Source: Lysobacteraceae bacterium PS02065
Lineage (GTDB): Bacteria; Pseudomonadota; Gammaproteobacteria; Xanthomonadales; Rhodanobacteraceae
DNA length: 64,000 bases
Reading direction: 5' to 3'
Assembly (NCBI GenBank): GCA_029959555.1
Contig: JASCPI010000004.1
Span: 1-64,000, forward strand
Under the pieces are notes generated by a model that worked only from the letters and a program-made list of their open reading frames with translations, was not told the DNA's origin and made no database searches. A program made the translations under genes and the position numbers. Position 1 is the first letter of the stretch. Every line of letters starts with the position of its first letter. Positions 49,042 to 58,637 of the stretch are shown piece by piece.

Positions 49042-49424
49042 AATGTCCGGCCTGACCGCTGGCACCGCGACGCCGGTTCGCACGACGTCAAGGTGTCCGA
49101 CTTCAGCACCCACTCTCCTTTCACCCGTTCGTAGGACGTCACGCGCTCGTACCCGCCCGACTGCTGCGTGAGTGTCACCTCGGTCATCGAGGGGGATGTC
49201 GCGGCGGCAGGAGGAGGATCGTGACGGCGAGGCGCTCCGTCGGGATCAGGGCGAGAGGCGTGATGCGGGGATGTGAGGTCGGGATGCTCGGCCTCGCGCG
49301 TGGGCTCCACTTCGACCGGCACGTCCGCCAAGGGCGTGCCCGCGGACGCGGCGGCCTGCGCATGAACCGGCAAGGACAGGCACGCGGCCAGTGGAATCAG
49401 GAACGCCAACATCCTTGTGCGCAT
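49038..49424 (-). CDS. Small hypothetical secreted protein
   Basis: 128 aa. A clear signal peptide (M-R-T-R-M-L-A-F-L-I-P-L-A-A-C-L-S-L-P, cut near V-H-A-Q-A) is followed by a low-complexity Pro/His/Asp-rich stretch and a short domain with E-R-V-T-S-Y-E-R-V-K-G-E-W. It is translationally coupled to the next gene by a 4-nt overlap, so the two probably act together in the envelope. AAGGAC lies upstream of the ATG. It belongs to no family that I recognise. Confidence 0.65.
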   Translation of the reverse strand: MRTRMLAFLIPLAACLSLPVHAQAAASAGTPLADVPVEVEPTREAEHPDLTSPHHASRPDPDGAPRRHDPPPAAATSPSMTEVTLTQQSGGYERVTSYERVKGEWVLKSDTLTSCEPASRCQRSGRTL

Positions 49425-49525
49425 GACGATCGTCCTTGTGTGGGAATGCACAACACCTACCGGAACCTTTCGGCTCGTGAATCCGCCAGCCCGGTCGGAT
49501 CGCGCGAGCCGCCATCCTGACGCCA

Positions 49526-51121
49526 TCAACGCAACCGGCGCAACAGCCCCGCGGTCGAGCCGTCGAGGCCGGTCGTGTCGCCGCTGGTCATGCGCGGCAG
49601 GAGGTCGTTGCACAGTGCCTTGCCGAGTTCGACGCCCCACTGGTCGAAGCTGTTGATGCCCCACAGCGCGCCGCTCGTGAACACGCGGTGCTCGTAGAGC
49701 GCGACGAGTGCGCCGAGCGCAGCCGGCGTGAGCTTGTCGAGCACGAAGGTCGTGCTCGGGCGGTTGCCCGGGAACGTGCGGTGACGCGCGAGCACGTCCG
49801 GTGCGATATCGGGCGAGGCCGTCGGCACGCGCTCGCCGAGCGCCTCGTCGGCGCGCTTGCCGAGCATGAGCGCCTGCGCCTGGGCGAGGCCGTTGGCGAG
49901 CAGCTTGGTATGCAGGTCGGCATACGGATGCGTGGGCTCGCGCACGAGGATGAACTCGACCGGGATCACGTCGGTGCCCTGGTGCAGCATCTGGAAGTAG
50001 GCGTGCTGGCCGTTGGTGCCGGGCTCGCCCCACACGACCGGACTCGTCGCGAACGGCACCGGCTCGCCGTCGAGGTCGACGCGCTTGCCGTTGCTCTCCA
50101 TCTCGAGCTGCTGCAGGTAGGCCGGGAAGCGCCGCAGGCCCTGGTGGTACGGCGCGACGCTGCGGCTCGAGAAGCCGTGGAAGTTGCGGTACCAGACGTC
50201 GAGCAGGCCGAGCAGCAGCGGCAGGTTGCGCGCATCGGCCGCCTCGCGCGCATGACGATCCATCGCATGCGCGCCGGCGAGCAGCTCGCGGAACGCCTCG
50301 GCGCCGATCGCGAGCGCGATCGGCAGGCCGATCGCCGACCACAGCGAATAGCGCCCGCCGACCCAATCCCAGAAGCCGAACGTCGTGTCGATGCCGAACG
50401 CGGCCGCGGCGTCGACGTTGGTCGTCGTCGCGACGAAATGGCGCTGCGTGTCGGTGCCGCCGTGATCGAGGAACCACTGCCTGGCGACGTGCGCGTTGGC
50501 CATCGTCTCCTGCGTCGTGAAGGTCTTGGAGGCGATCACGAACAGCGTCGAGGCGGGATCGAGGTCGCGCAGCACGGGCGCGATGTCGTGGCCGTCGACG
50601 TTGGAGACGAAGTGGAAACGCAGGCCGCGATGCACCCAGGCGTCGAGCGCCGGCACGACCATCTGCGGCCCGAGGTCGGAGCCGCCGATGCCGATGTTGA
50701 CGATGTCGCGGATGCCGCTCGTCGCGGTATCGCGGATGCGCTCGACGTAGCCGAGCATGCGCTCGAGAACCTCGTGCACCTCGTCGCCGTGCGGCGCGGT
50801 CCCGCGAGGCGCGCGCAGCGCCGTGTGCAGCACCGAGCGGCCCTCGGTCGCGTTGACGGGTTCGCCCGCGAACAGCGCTTCGCGGCGTTCGGCGATGCGG
50901 CACTCGCGTGCGAGGGCGAGCAGCAGGTCGAGGGTCGGCGCGTCGATCAGGTTCTTCGACAGGTCGGCGAAGATGCCGGCGGCCTCGAACGAGAATGATT
51001 CGAAACGCGAGGCGTCGGCGGCGAAGGCGTCGCGCAGGTCCAGCGCGTGCGCGCCGGTGCCGAAATGGCGGCCGAGCGCGGCCCAGGCGGGGGTGCGGTC
51101 GCAACGCGGGGCTCGGCTCAT
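49526..51121 (-). CDS. pgi: Glucose-6-phosphate isomerase
   Basis: 531 aa, cytoplasmic glycolytic/gluconeogenic enzyme interconverting glucose-6-P and fructose-6-P. Signatures are N-I-G-I-G-G-S-D-L-G-P, S-K-T-F-T-T-Q-E-T, F-P-A-Y-L-Q-Q-L-E-M-E-S-N-G-K and G-A-L-W-G-I-N-S-F-D-Q-W-G-V-E-L-G-K. The start is at 51121, with AGGAC upstream; an in-frame ATG 30 nt earlier is less likely. It is divergent from the S9 peptidase at 51232. It also supplies fructose-6-P to the GDP-mannose branch served by xanB. Confidence 0.96.
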   Translation of the reverse strand: MSRAPRCDRTPAWAALGRHFGTGAHALDLRDAFAADASRFESFSFEAAGIFADLSKNLIDAPTLDLLLALARECRIAERREALFAGEPVNATEGRSVLHTALRAPRGTAPHGDEVHEVLERMLGYVERIRDTATSGIRDIVNIGIGGSDLGPQMVVPALDAWVHRGLRFHFVSNVDGHDIAPVLRDLDPASTLFVIASKTFTTQETMANAHVARQWFLDHGGTDTQRHFVATTTNVDAAAAFGIDTTFGFWDWVGGRYSLWSAIGLPIALAIGAEAFRELLAGAHAMDRHAREAADARNLPLLLGLLDVWYRNFHGFSSRSVAPYHQGLRRFPAYLQQLEMESNGKRVDLDGEPVPFATSPVVWGEPGTNGQHAYFQMLHQGTDVIPVEFILVREPTHPYADLHTKLLANGLAQAQALMLGKRADEALGERVPTASPDIAPDVLARHRTFPGNRPSTTFVLDKLTPAALGALVALYEHRVFTSGALWGINSFDQWGVELGKALCNDLLPRMTSGDTTGLDGSTAGLLRRLR

Positions 51122-51174
51122 CGCAGGTCCTTCCGGCAAAGCCGCGAGCATAGCGCCACCCGTGACTTGCGTCC

Positions 51175-51203
51175 TTTCGCCGGCCGCAGGCTGCGCTTAC
51201 CAT
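51175..51203 (+). promoter_or_regulatory. Possible sigma-70-like promoter for the S9 peptidase at 51232
   Basis: TTTCGC (51175-51180) and TACCAT (51198-51203) are spaced by 17 bp, ending 28 nt before the ATG. The -35 match is poor, so this is tentative. Confidence 0.3.
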
Positions 51204-51231
51204 CAGGGGTTCATTTCGACGAGGACGCCCC

Positions 51232-53289
51232 ATGAAGCCGTTGTTCGCCGCCGTCGCCCTGGCGGCTGCCGCTCCCGCGCTCGCCGCACCGACGCCGTTC
51301 ACGGTCAAGGACCTGGCCACGCTCGAGCGGGTCAGCTCGCCGCAGCTCTCGCCCGACGAGCGCAGCGCGCTGTACCAGCTGCGCGTCACCGACTACGCGG
51401 CCAACCGCGGCCGCACCAGCCTGTGGGTCACGCCGCTCGGCAACGGCAAGCCGCTGCGCCTGACCGAGGACAGCCTCGGCGCGTGGTCGGGCGCGTGGAG
51501 CGCCGACGGCAAGCACGTGTTCTTCGTCGCCGGCAAGGACGACGTGCAGCAGCTGTGGCGCGTGCCGGCCACGGGCGGCACGCCCGAGGCGATCAGCAGC
51601 CTGCCGCTCGACATCGGCAGCTTCGCGATCGCCGCCGACGGCCGCACGGTCGCGTTCACGACCGACCTCTTCGTGGCCTGCGCGGAGGAGTCCGATCCGC
51701 TCGCGTGCACGAAGAAGCGCCTCGACAAGCCGGCCGACGCCAAGGCCAGCGGCCGCGTCTACGACCAGCTGTTCGTGCGCCACTGGGACACCTGGTCGGA
51801 TGGCCGCCGCTCGCAGCTGCTCGTGGCCACGCTCGGCGACGACGGCAAGCTCGGCACGCCACGCCTGCTCAGCGGCAGCATCGACGGCGACGTGCCGTCC
51901 AAGCCGTTCGGCGACGCCAGCGAGTACGCGTTCTCGCCCGACGGCAAGACGCTCTACTTCGCTGTGCGCAACGCCAAGGGCAGCGAGCAGGCGTGGTCGA
52001 CCAACTTCGACATATTCTCGGTGCCGGTCGACGGCTCGGCGCAGCCGAAGAACCTCACCCCCGACAATCCCGCCTGGGACAGCTACCCGCTGCCGTCGCG
52101 CGACGGCAAGACGCTGTACTACCTCGCGATGAAGCGCCCCGGCTTCGAGGCCGACCGCTTCGGCATCCACGCGCTCGACCTCGCCACGGGCGCGTCGCGC
52201 GAGATCGCACCGTCGTGGGACCGCTCGGCGTCGGGCCTCAAGGAGTCGGTCGACGGCAAGCTGCTCTACACGGCCGCGGACGACTGGGGCCAGCACCCGC
52301 TGTTCTCGGTCGAGGTCGCCACGGGCAAGGTGACCAAGCTGGTCGGTGACGGCACGGTCAGCGCGTTCGATGTCGGCGCCAAGCGCCTCCTGCTCGCACG
52401 CGACACGCTCAAACGCCCGGCCGACCTGTTCACGGCCGACACGCGTGGTCGCAGCCTCAAGCCGCTCACGCGCGCCAACGCCGAGACGCTCAAGGATCTC
52501 GCGGTCGGCGACTTCGAGTTCTTCACGTTCGCCGGCCATGGCGGCGCCACGGTGCAGGGCTACGTGGTCAAGCCCGTCGGCTTCAAGGCGAACCGCCGCT
52601 ACCCGGTCGCCTTCATCATCCACGGCGGCCCGCAGGGTGCGATGAACAACGGTTTCAGCTACCGCTGGAATCCGCAGACCTACGCCGGCCAGGGCTTCGC
52701 GGTCGTCACGATCAACTTCCACGGTTCGACCGGCTACGGCCAGGCGTTCACCGACTCGATCTCGCAGGACTGGGGCGGCAAGCCGCTCGAGGACCTCAAG
52801 CTCGGCTGGGAAGCCGCGCTCAAGAAGTACAAGTTCCTCGACGCCGACCGCGCCTGCGCACTCGGCGCCTCGTACGGCGGCTACATGATCAACTGGATCG
52901 CCGGCAACTGGAACGAGCCGTGGAAGTGCCTCGTCAACCACGACGGCGTGTTCGACACGCGCGCGATGGGCTACGTGACCGAAGAGCTGTGGTTCACCGA
53001 ATGGGAGAACGGCGGCACGGTGTACGACAAGCCGGAAGCCTACGAGCGCCACAACCCGCTCAACCACGTCGACCAGTGGCGCGTGCCGATGCTCGTCGTG
53101 CAGGGCGAGAAGGATTACCGCATCCCGACCTCGCAGGGCACGGCCACGTTCACGGCGCTGCAGCGCCGCGGCATCCCGAGCCAGCTGCTGTACTTCCCGG
53201 ACGAGAACCACTGGGTGCTCAAGCCGCAGAACAGCGTGCAGTGGCACGAGACCGTGAACGCCTGGCTCAAGCGCTGGACCGGCCAGTAA
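51232..53289 (+). CDS. Secreted S9-family peptidase (dipeptidyl/acylaminoacyl peptidase type), copy C
   Basis: 685 aa. The signal peptide ends near P-A-L-A-A. Residues about 30-430 form a beta-propeller (repeated L-S-P-D-E / F-S-P-D-G-K-T-L-Y-F motifs). The C-terminal hydrolase domain has H-G-G-P-Q-G, G-A-S-Y-G-G-Y-M (nucleophile near residue 547), Asp in Q-G-E-K-D-Y-R-I-P and His in D-E-N-H-W-V. It is more like classical dipeptidyl aminopeptidase/acylaminoacyl peptidases than copies A and B. GAGGAC precedes the ATG. It probably degrades oligopeptides in the periplasm. Confidence 0.94.
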   Translation: MKPLFAAVALAAAAPALAAPTPFTVKDLATLERVSSPQLSPDERSALYQLRVTDYAANRGRTSLWVTPLGNGKPLRLTEDSLGAWSGAWSADGKHVFFVAGKDDVQQLWRVPATGGTPEAISSLPLDIGSFAIAADGRTVAFTTDLFVACAEESDPLACTKKRLDKPADAKASGRVYDQLFVRHWDTWSDGRRSQLLVATLGDDGKLGTPRLLSGSIDGDVPSKPFGDASEYAFSPDGKTLYFAVRNAKGSEQAWSTNFDIFSVPVDGSAQPKNLTPDNPAWDSYPLPSRDGKTLYYLAMKRPGFEADRFGIHALDLATGASREIAPSWDRSASGLKESVDGKLLYTAADDWGQHPLFSVEVATGKVTKLVGDGTVSAFDVGAKRLLLARDTLKRPADLFTADTRGRSLKPLTRANAETLKDLAVGDFEFFTFAGHGGATVQGYVVKPVGFKANRRYPVAFIIHGGPQGAMNNGFSYRWNPQTYAGQGFAVVTINFHGSTGYGQAFTDSISQDWGGKPLEDLKLGWEAALKKYKFLDADRACALGASYGGYMINWIAGNWNEPWKCLVNHDGVFDTRAMGYVTEELWFTEWENGGTVYDKPEAYERHNPLNHVDQWRVPMLVVQGEKDYRIPTSQGTATFTALQRRGIPSQLLYFPDENHWVLKPQNSVQWHETVNAWLKRWTGQ

Positions 53290-53302
53290 TACCGCTGCAC
53301 GC

Positions 53303-53325
53303 GCGGGAGCCGCGACGGCTCCCGC
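53303..53325 (+). terminator. Hairpin after S9 copy C
   Basis: GCGGGAGCCG (53303-53312 including the flanking C) pairs with CGGCTCCCGC (53316-53325) around 3 nt, 13 bp after the stop. It has no clear T-run but is stable enough to end or pause transcription. Confidence 0.55.
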
Positions 53326-53383
53326 GTCCCGCGCGCATCGCCCCGGCGACGCGTCACGCCCGCCCCCGCCGACGAGGACCCGC

Positions 53384-54625
53384 GTGGAACCCGAGAACCT
53401 TCCGCTCATCACCAACGACGCTGTCGTCTTCGGCCTCATCGCCGGCACGCTCGCGCTGATCTTCTACACCGCGAGTGGCCCGACGCCGTTCTGGCGGCGC
53501 TTCTACGGCTGGGTGCCGGCACTGCTGCTGTGCTACCTGATCCCCGGCCTCTACAACACCTTCGGCATCATCGACGGCAACAGCGCGGGCCTGTACCCGA
53601 TCGCGCGCGACTACCTGCTGCCGGCCGCGCTCGTGCTGCTGATGCTGTCGATGGATCTCAAGGGCCTTTTCTCGCTCGGTCCGAAGCTGCTGATCATGTT
53701 CGTGACCGGCACGATCGGCGTGCTGCTCGGCGGGCCGATCGCCTACCTCGCGATCAAGGCGATCAACCCCGAAACCGTGTCGGGCGACGCTTGGTCGGGC
53801 ATGGCCGCGCTCGCGGGCAGCTGGATCGGCGGCGGCGCCAACATGCTCGCGATGAAGGAGATCTTCGGCACGAGCGCCGACACGTTCGGCCAGTTCATCG
53901 CGGTCGACATCCTGGTCGGCAGCACGTGGATGGCGTTCCTGCTCGCGCTGTCGGGCCGCGCCGCGCAGATCGATGCGCGCAACGGCGCCGACACGCGCGC
54001 GATCGACGAGATGAAGGAACGCATCGCCGCGCACCAGGCCCAGTACGCGCGCACGCCGACGCTCAACGACTTCATGGTCATCCTCGGCCTCGGCTTCGCG
54101 CTGACCGGCCTCGCCCACGCGATCGGCCAGCCGGCCTCGGCGTGGATCGGCGCGAACGCGCCCGGCCTCAAGTCCTTCAGCCTCGACTCGACGTTCTTCT
54201 GGGTGGTCATGCTCGTGACGACGTTCGGCGTCGCGCTGTCGTTCTCGCCGGCGCGCAAGCTCGAGAGCGCGGGGGCGTCGAAGCTCGGCTCGATGCTGCT
54301 GTACGTGCTCGTCGCGAGCATCGGCATGAAGATGAACGTCGCTGCCCTGCTCGACCGCCCGTGGCTGTTCGCGCTCGGTGCGATCTGGATCGGCACGCAC
54401 GGCCTGCTGCTGTACATCGTCGGCCGCGCGATCAAGGCGCCTCTGTTCTATTTCGCGATCGGCTCGCAGGGCAACATCGGTGCGGCCGCGTCGGCGCCCG
54501 TGGTCGCGGCGGCATTCCATCCGGCCCTCGCACCGGTCGGCGTGCTGCTCGGCGTGGTCGGCTACGCGACCGGCACCTACCTCGCCTACGGCCTCGGCCT
54601 CGTGCTGCGCTGGATGGCGACCTGA
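53384..54625 (+). CDS. DUF819 family integral membrane protein
   Basis: 413 aa with a GTG start. About 11-12 hydrophobic segments make it a polytopic inner-membrane protein. The opening L-I-T-N-D-A-V-V-F-G-L and the motifs A-G-S-W-I-G-G-G-A-N-M-L-A and G-S-Q-G-N-I-G-A-A-A-S-A-P-V-V-A are typical of DUF819 (YjcL-like) proteins, which look like transporters of unknown substrate. It lies 94 bp after S9 copy C on the same strand; peptide or amino-acid transport would fit that neighbour but is only a guess. Confidence 0.85.
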   Translation: MEPENLPLITNDAVVFGLIAGTLALIFYTASGPTPFWRRFYGWVPALLLCYLIPGLYNTFGIIDGNSAGLYPIARDYLLPAALVLLMLSMDLKGLFSLGPKLLIMFVTGTIGVLLGGPIAYLAIKAINPETVSGDAWSGMAALAGSWIGGGANMLAMKEIFGTSADTFGQFIAVDILVGSTWMAFLLALSGRAAQIDARNGADTRAIDEMKERIAAHQAQYARTPTLNDFMVILGLGFALTGLAHAIGQPASAWIGANAPGLKSFSLDSTFFWVVMLVTTFGVALSFSPARKLESAGASKLGSMLLYVLVASIGMKMNVAALLDRPWLFALGAIWIGTHGLLLYIVGRAIKAPLFYFAIGSQGNIGAAASAPVVAAAFHPALAPVGVLLGVVGYATGTYLAYGLGLVLRWMAT

Positions 54626-54659
54626 CCGGAACCGTCACGTCACGCGCTCGCGGCGGCCC

Positions 54660-55649
54660 TCACTGCGCGAGCGCGTGCCAGCCATCGCGGTCGTAGATCA
54701 CGAGTCTTCGACCCGCGCGTTGCAGCTTGGCGTGGCCACGCTCGAAGGCGAGGCCTTCGACATCGAACGTCACGCCGTCGTGATGGCCCGTGACGACCAC
54801 ACGACCGCCGCCGACCGCGTGCACGGTCTCGCCACGCCATGCCGCGCGCACGCGCAGGCGATGCACGTCGGTCCCTTCGCGCAGCACGACGAGCAACTCG
54901 TGCGGACGCCAGCGCCACGCGCCGCGACGCGGCAGCGTCCAACCCTGCCCAGCGCGTTCGAGCCGCGGCGCACCGCCGGCGACCGCGTAACGCTCCGTGC
55001 GCTCGCACAGGCGCAGCAACCGTTCGCGACTCAGGCAGACCTGGGTCTCGTGCGTGAGCAGCGCCTCGCGCTTGCGATCGAGGCGTGCCGGCGTCGCCTC
55101 GAGCGTCGCGACGTCGGCGCCCGCGGGCCAGTCTCCGTGCACGAGGTAGTCCATGCGCAACGCGTCGTGCGCGCCGGCTCGCGCGAGCGCGAGGTCGGCC
55201 AGCACGTGCAGCGCGTTGTGGTCGGGATGCGCGTCGGTCGCGGCAGGGCGTGCGACGTGGGTCGGCGCGAACGCGGCGATGCGCTCGGCGAGTCGCTGTT
55301 CGGCTGCACCGTCGCGCATGAGCAGAGTCGTCACGCCCTGGTCGGGCCAGCCGAAGTGATCGACAGCGCCGGGATCGACGCCGAGCACCGCGAGCGCGCG
55401 GCCGCATTCGGCACGTCGGCGCGCGCCCCAGCGCGCGCGCGCGGCCGCATCGATGCGCCAGCGCTTCTCGATCCAGCGCTGCGGCCACGGGTTGTCGTCG
55501 CCGTCGGTCGCGACGACCACGTGCAGCGCCGCGCCGGCCTCGCGCGCGGCCTGCACGAGTCCGCCCGTCGCGAGCGTCTCGTCATCGGGATGCGGCGCGA
55601 GCACGAGCACGCGCGAGCGCGCTTCGAGGTCAGGGAGTCGGGACGTCAT
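54660..55649 (-). CDS. PIG-L family deacetylase
   Basis: 329 aa. The zinc site motif A-P-H-P-D-D-E-T lies near residue 19 and the second motif A-H-P-D-H-N-A-L-H near 140, so the N-terminal 230 residues form a LmbE/PIG-L de-N-acetylase fold. The last 100 residues are a beta-rich extension. It overlaps the upstream membrane-protein gene by 20 nt and so is translationally coupled. The pairing suggests joint action on a glycan or glycolipid: deacetylation by this protein, sugar transfer by the membrane protein. Confidence 0.88.
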   Translation of the reverse strand: MTSRLPDLEARSRVLVLAPHPDDETLATGGLVQAAREAGAALHVVVATDGDDNPWPQRWIEKRWRIDAAARARWGARRRAECGRALAVLGVDPGAVDHFGWPDQGVTTLLMRDGAAEQRLAERIAAFAPTHVARPAATDAHPDHNALHVLADLALARAGAHDALRMDYLVHGDWPAGADVATLEATPARLDRKREALLTHETQVCLSRERLLRLCERTERYAVAGGAPRLERAGQGWTLPRRGAWRWRPHELLVVLREGTDVHRLRVRAAWRGETVHAVGGGRVVVTGHHDGVTFDVEGLAFERGHAKLQRAGRRLVIYDRDGWHALAQ

Positions 55650-57306
55650 CGGGAAGCGTCGGGCCGAACAGGCGTGCCATGGTAAGGCCGCGTTGCAGCG
55701 CGGGTGCCCAGACTAGCGCAAAACGATCCGTCGTCGCCGTGCGCAGCACATGGGTGCCGCGTTCGAGGCGGCGCGATCCGGCGAAGGGCTCGCCGTCGAT
55801 CGTCGCCTCGACGACGCCGTGCGGTCCGACCACGCTGTAGTCGCCCTCGATCTCGACGGCGACCTCGAGCGCCTCGCCTGCGTCGTGTGCGGCGAACTCG
55901 TGGCCGGCGACGTAGACGGTCGGCGCGATGCGCAGGTAGTTGCGCACGACGAATGCGCGCGCATCGTCGGGCAGGCGGTCGGCGACCACGACCGGCGTGC
56001 GCGTCGCGACGAGGTTCGCGGCGATGTCGTCGACGATGCTGCCGTCGCGCATGCGTGCGAGCGTGATGCCCTCGAGCACCCAGTACACGGGACGCCGACG
56101 GAACACGCTCTCGCCCTTGGCGTCCATGACGAGATCCGCCGGCGTGGTCAGTGCGAGCACGTCGGCACGGCGCTCGCGCTGCGTCGCCGCGGCATCGTGC
56201 CAGGGCTTCGTGTCGACGACGATCGAAGCCGCACATGCGACGAGCACGATGACGACCACGGCGCGCACCAACGCGACATGCCTGTCGCGCCAGCGATCGA
56301 GGACCGCGGCGGCGCCGAGCGCGACGAACGGCAGCACGGGCAGCAAGTCCTGGCGCGTGAACAGCGGCCAGTAGCCGTACAGCGCAGCGAGGTAGCCGAA
56401 AGCCGCGAGCAGCACGAACGCACGCGGTGCCCACGGTTTCGCCCCGCCGCGACGCGCACACCAGGCCAGCCACAGCGCCGGCGGCAGCGTGAGCGGTGCG
56501 AGCACGAAACGCAGCACGCCGTCGGACCAGCGGCCGAGGCCGGCGACCACGTTGTGCTCGAACAGCGCGTAGAACATGCCGTGCCACGCCCCCTCGGCCG
56601 CGAAGAACGCCGCGAGCATGCCGGGCACGATCAGCACGCCGAGCGCGAAGGCCGCGATGCCGCGCGACGCGATGCGGATCGCCCCGGGCCCGTCCTGCAG
56701 CCGCGTGATCGCCGCGACGATGACGAGCGCGATCGCGGCCGTGGCGAGCAGCAGCGTGGTCTTGAGCGACACCGCGAGCGTCGCGCCGACGAGCACACCC
56801 GCGAGCGCGAGGCGCGCCGGCGTCGGCGGGCCTGCGACCGCCACCGCGACCGTCGCGAGCCATGCGAGCGCCCACAGGTTGTCGGTGCGGAACTGCAGCG
56901 TCGTCGTGAAGAAGGTCGGGAACAGCGCGGTCAACGCGGTACCGAGCCAGGCGATGCGCGGCGTCCACAGGCGCCGGCCGATCCACCACGTCAGCGCGAG
57001 CATCCCCGCGTACAGCGGCAGCATGCCAAGACGCATCCATTCCACGATGTCGGCTCGCTCGGGGAACAGCGCGAGCATCGGCGCGTACAGCATGTGGAAC
57101 AGCGGCGTGTGGTTGTCGAACAGGTCGCGGTACGGCACGAGGCCTTGCGTCCACGCCCACACGACGTGCAGGTGCTGCGGTTCGTCGGAGTTGACCTTGA
57201 ACGTGAACGCGCACCACGTGCGCCAGGAAAGCACGATCGCCGCGGCGGCGATCAGTGCGATGCGCATGCGGGCGCTGCCCTGGCGCGGGGGAGCATCCAC
57301 GCGCAT
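55630..57306 (-). CDS. Glycosyltransferase family 39-like membrane protein
   Basis: 558 aa. There are about 10-12 membrane helices in the first 370 residues and a C-terminal periplasmic beta-rich domain of about 170 residues. The first loop N-S-D-E-P-Q-H-L-H-V carries the acidic pair expected for a GT-C fold enzyme (ArnT/PMT-like), followed by D-N-H-T-P-L-F-H. It should use a lipid-linked sugar donor at the periplasmic face. The ATG at 57306 is used; a second ATG at 57267 directly before the first helix is equally plausible. It lies 4 bp after proA and is coupled to the deacetylase downstream. Confidence 0.8.
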   Translation of the reverse strand: MRVDAPPRQGSARMRIALIAAAAIVLSWRTWCAFTFKVNSDEPQHLHVVWAWTQGLVPYRDLFDNHTPLFHMLYAPMLALFPERADIVEWMRLGMLPLYAGMLALTWWIGRRLWTPRIAWLGTALTALFPTFFTTTLQFRTDNLWALAWLATVAVAVAGPPTPARLALAGVLVGATLAVSLKTTLLLATAAIALVIVAAITRLQDGPGAIRIASRGIAAFALGVLIVPGMLAAFFAAEGAWHGMFYALFEHNVVAGLGRWSDGVLRFVLAPLTLPPALWLAWCARRGGAKPWAPRAFVLLAAFGYLAALYGYWPLFTRQDLLPVLPFVALGAAAVLDRWRDRHVALVRAVVVIVLVACAASIVVDTKPWHDAAATQRERRADVLALTTPADLVMDAKGESVFRRRPVYWVLEGITLARMRDGSIVDDIAANLVATRTPVVVADRLPDDARAFVVRNYLRIAPTVYVAGHEFAAHDAGEALEVAVEIEGDYSVVGPHGVVEATIDGEPFAGSRRLERGTHVLRTATTDRFALVWAPALQRGLTMARLFGPTLPDDVPTP

Positions 57307-57310
57307 CGGC

Positions 57311-58573
57311 TCAGGCGCGCGGCGGGTGCCGCACCTGGCCCTCGCCGCGTACGACGAAGCGCTCGATCGTCAGCGCCTCGAGGCCCATCGGCCCGTAGGC
57401 GTGCAGGCGCGTGGTCGAGATGCCGATCTCGGCGCCGAGGCCGAGTTCGCCGCCGTCGCTGAAGCGCGACGAGGCGTTGACCATGACGACGGCCGAACGC
57501 AGCGCCTCGACGAATCGCGTCGCATGCGCATCGTCGCGCGTCGCGATCACTTCGGTGTGGTCCGAACCGAAGCGGCGGATGTGCGCGATCGCCTCGTCGA
57601 GGTCGTCGACGACGCGGATCGCGAGCACGAGGTCGAGGAACTCGGCGGCGTAGTCGTCGTCGGTCGCGGCCTTGACCCACGGCAGCAGCTCGAGCGTGCG
57701 GTCGCAGCCACGCAGCTCGACACCGCGCGCACCGAGTTCGACCGCCGCCTGCGGCAGGAAGGCCTCGGCCACGTCGGCGTGCACGAGCAGCGTCTCGAGT
57801 GCATTGCAGGCGCTCGGCCGCGTGGTCTTGCCGTCGACGAGCAGGCCGATCGCGAGATCGACGTCGGCACTCGCATCGACGAAGAGGTGACAGACGCCCT
57901 TGTAGTGCTTGATGACCGGCACGCGCGCGTGCTCGGCGACGAAGCGGATCAGCCCCTCGCCGCCGCGCGGGATCGCAAGGTCGACGATGTCGTTGAGCTG
58001 CAGCAGCTCGACCATCGCCTCGCGGCTCAGGTCCTCGACGATCGTGAGCGCCGCGGCCGGCACGCCGGCGTCGACGAGCGCACGCTGCAGGGCCGCCGCG
58101 ATCGCGAGGTTGGAGCGGATCGCCTCGGAACCACCGCGCAGGATGACGCCGTTGCCGGCCTTGAGACATAGCGCGGCGGCGTCGGCGGTCACGTTCGGGC
58201 GTGCCTCGTAGATCATCGCAATGACGCCGAGCGGCACGCGCACGCGCTCGACGACGATGCCATTCGGGCGCGTGTCGCGGCGTGTGACCATGCCGACCGG
58301 ATCGGGCAGCGCGGCCACCTCGCGCACGGCCGCGGCGACCGCGGCGAGGCGCGCCTCGTCGAGGCGCAGGCGATCGAGCATGGCCGTGCCGATGCCCTTG
58401 TCGCGCGCAGCGTCCATGTCGAGCGCATTGGCGGCGAGGATCGCAGCTGTATCGGCCTCGAGCGCGGCGGCCATCGCGAGCAGCAGCTCGCGGCGCTGCG
58501 CCGGTGTCAGCGCGGCGACGGCGGTGGCCGCGTCGCGGCAGGCGCGTGCGGCGTCCTCGATACGCTGGGCCAT
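57311..58573 (-). CDS. proA: Gamma-glutamyl phosphate reductase
   Basis: 420 aa, second step of proline synthesis (glutamyl phosphate to glutamate semialdehyde, NADPH). It is an aldehyde-dehydrogenase fold with the catalytic Cys near residue 256 in [11 protein letters not shown]. Other family motifs are [16 protein letters not shown] and the C-terminal [10 protein letters not shown]. The length is standard. proB is not adjacent. It follows the STM4011 gene by 64 bp on the same strand but has no evident link with that cluster. Confidence 0.96.
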   Translation of the reverse strand: MAQRIEDAARACRDAATAVAALTPAQRRELLLAMAAALEADTAAILAANALDMDAARDKGIGTAMLDRLRLDEARLAAVAAAVREVAALPDPVGMVTRRDTRPNGIVVERVRVPLGVIAMIYEARPNVTADAAALCLKAGNGVILRGGSEAIRSNLAIAAALQRALVDAGVPAAALTIVEDLSREAMVELLQLNDIVDLAIPRGGEGLIRFVAEHARVPVIKHYKGVCHLFVDASADVDLAIGLLVDGKTTRPSACNALETLLVHADVAEAFLPQAAVELGARGVELRGCDRTLELLPWVKAATDDDYAAEFLDLVLAIRVVDDLDEAIAHIRRFGSDHTEVIATRDDAHATRFVEALRSAVVMVNASSRFSDGGELGLGAEIGISTTRLHAYGPMGLEALTIERFVVRGEGQVRHPPRA

Positions 58574-58637
58574 CACCGTCCTCGTCGTGCCGCGGCGGAT
58601 CCGCGGGGGCGCGCAGGATAGCAAGACGCGCCGGGAT

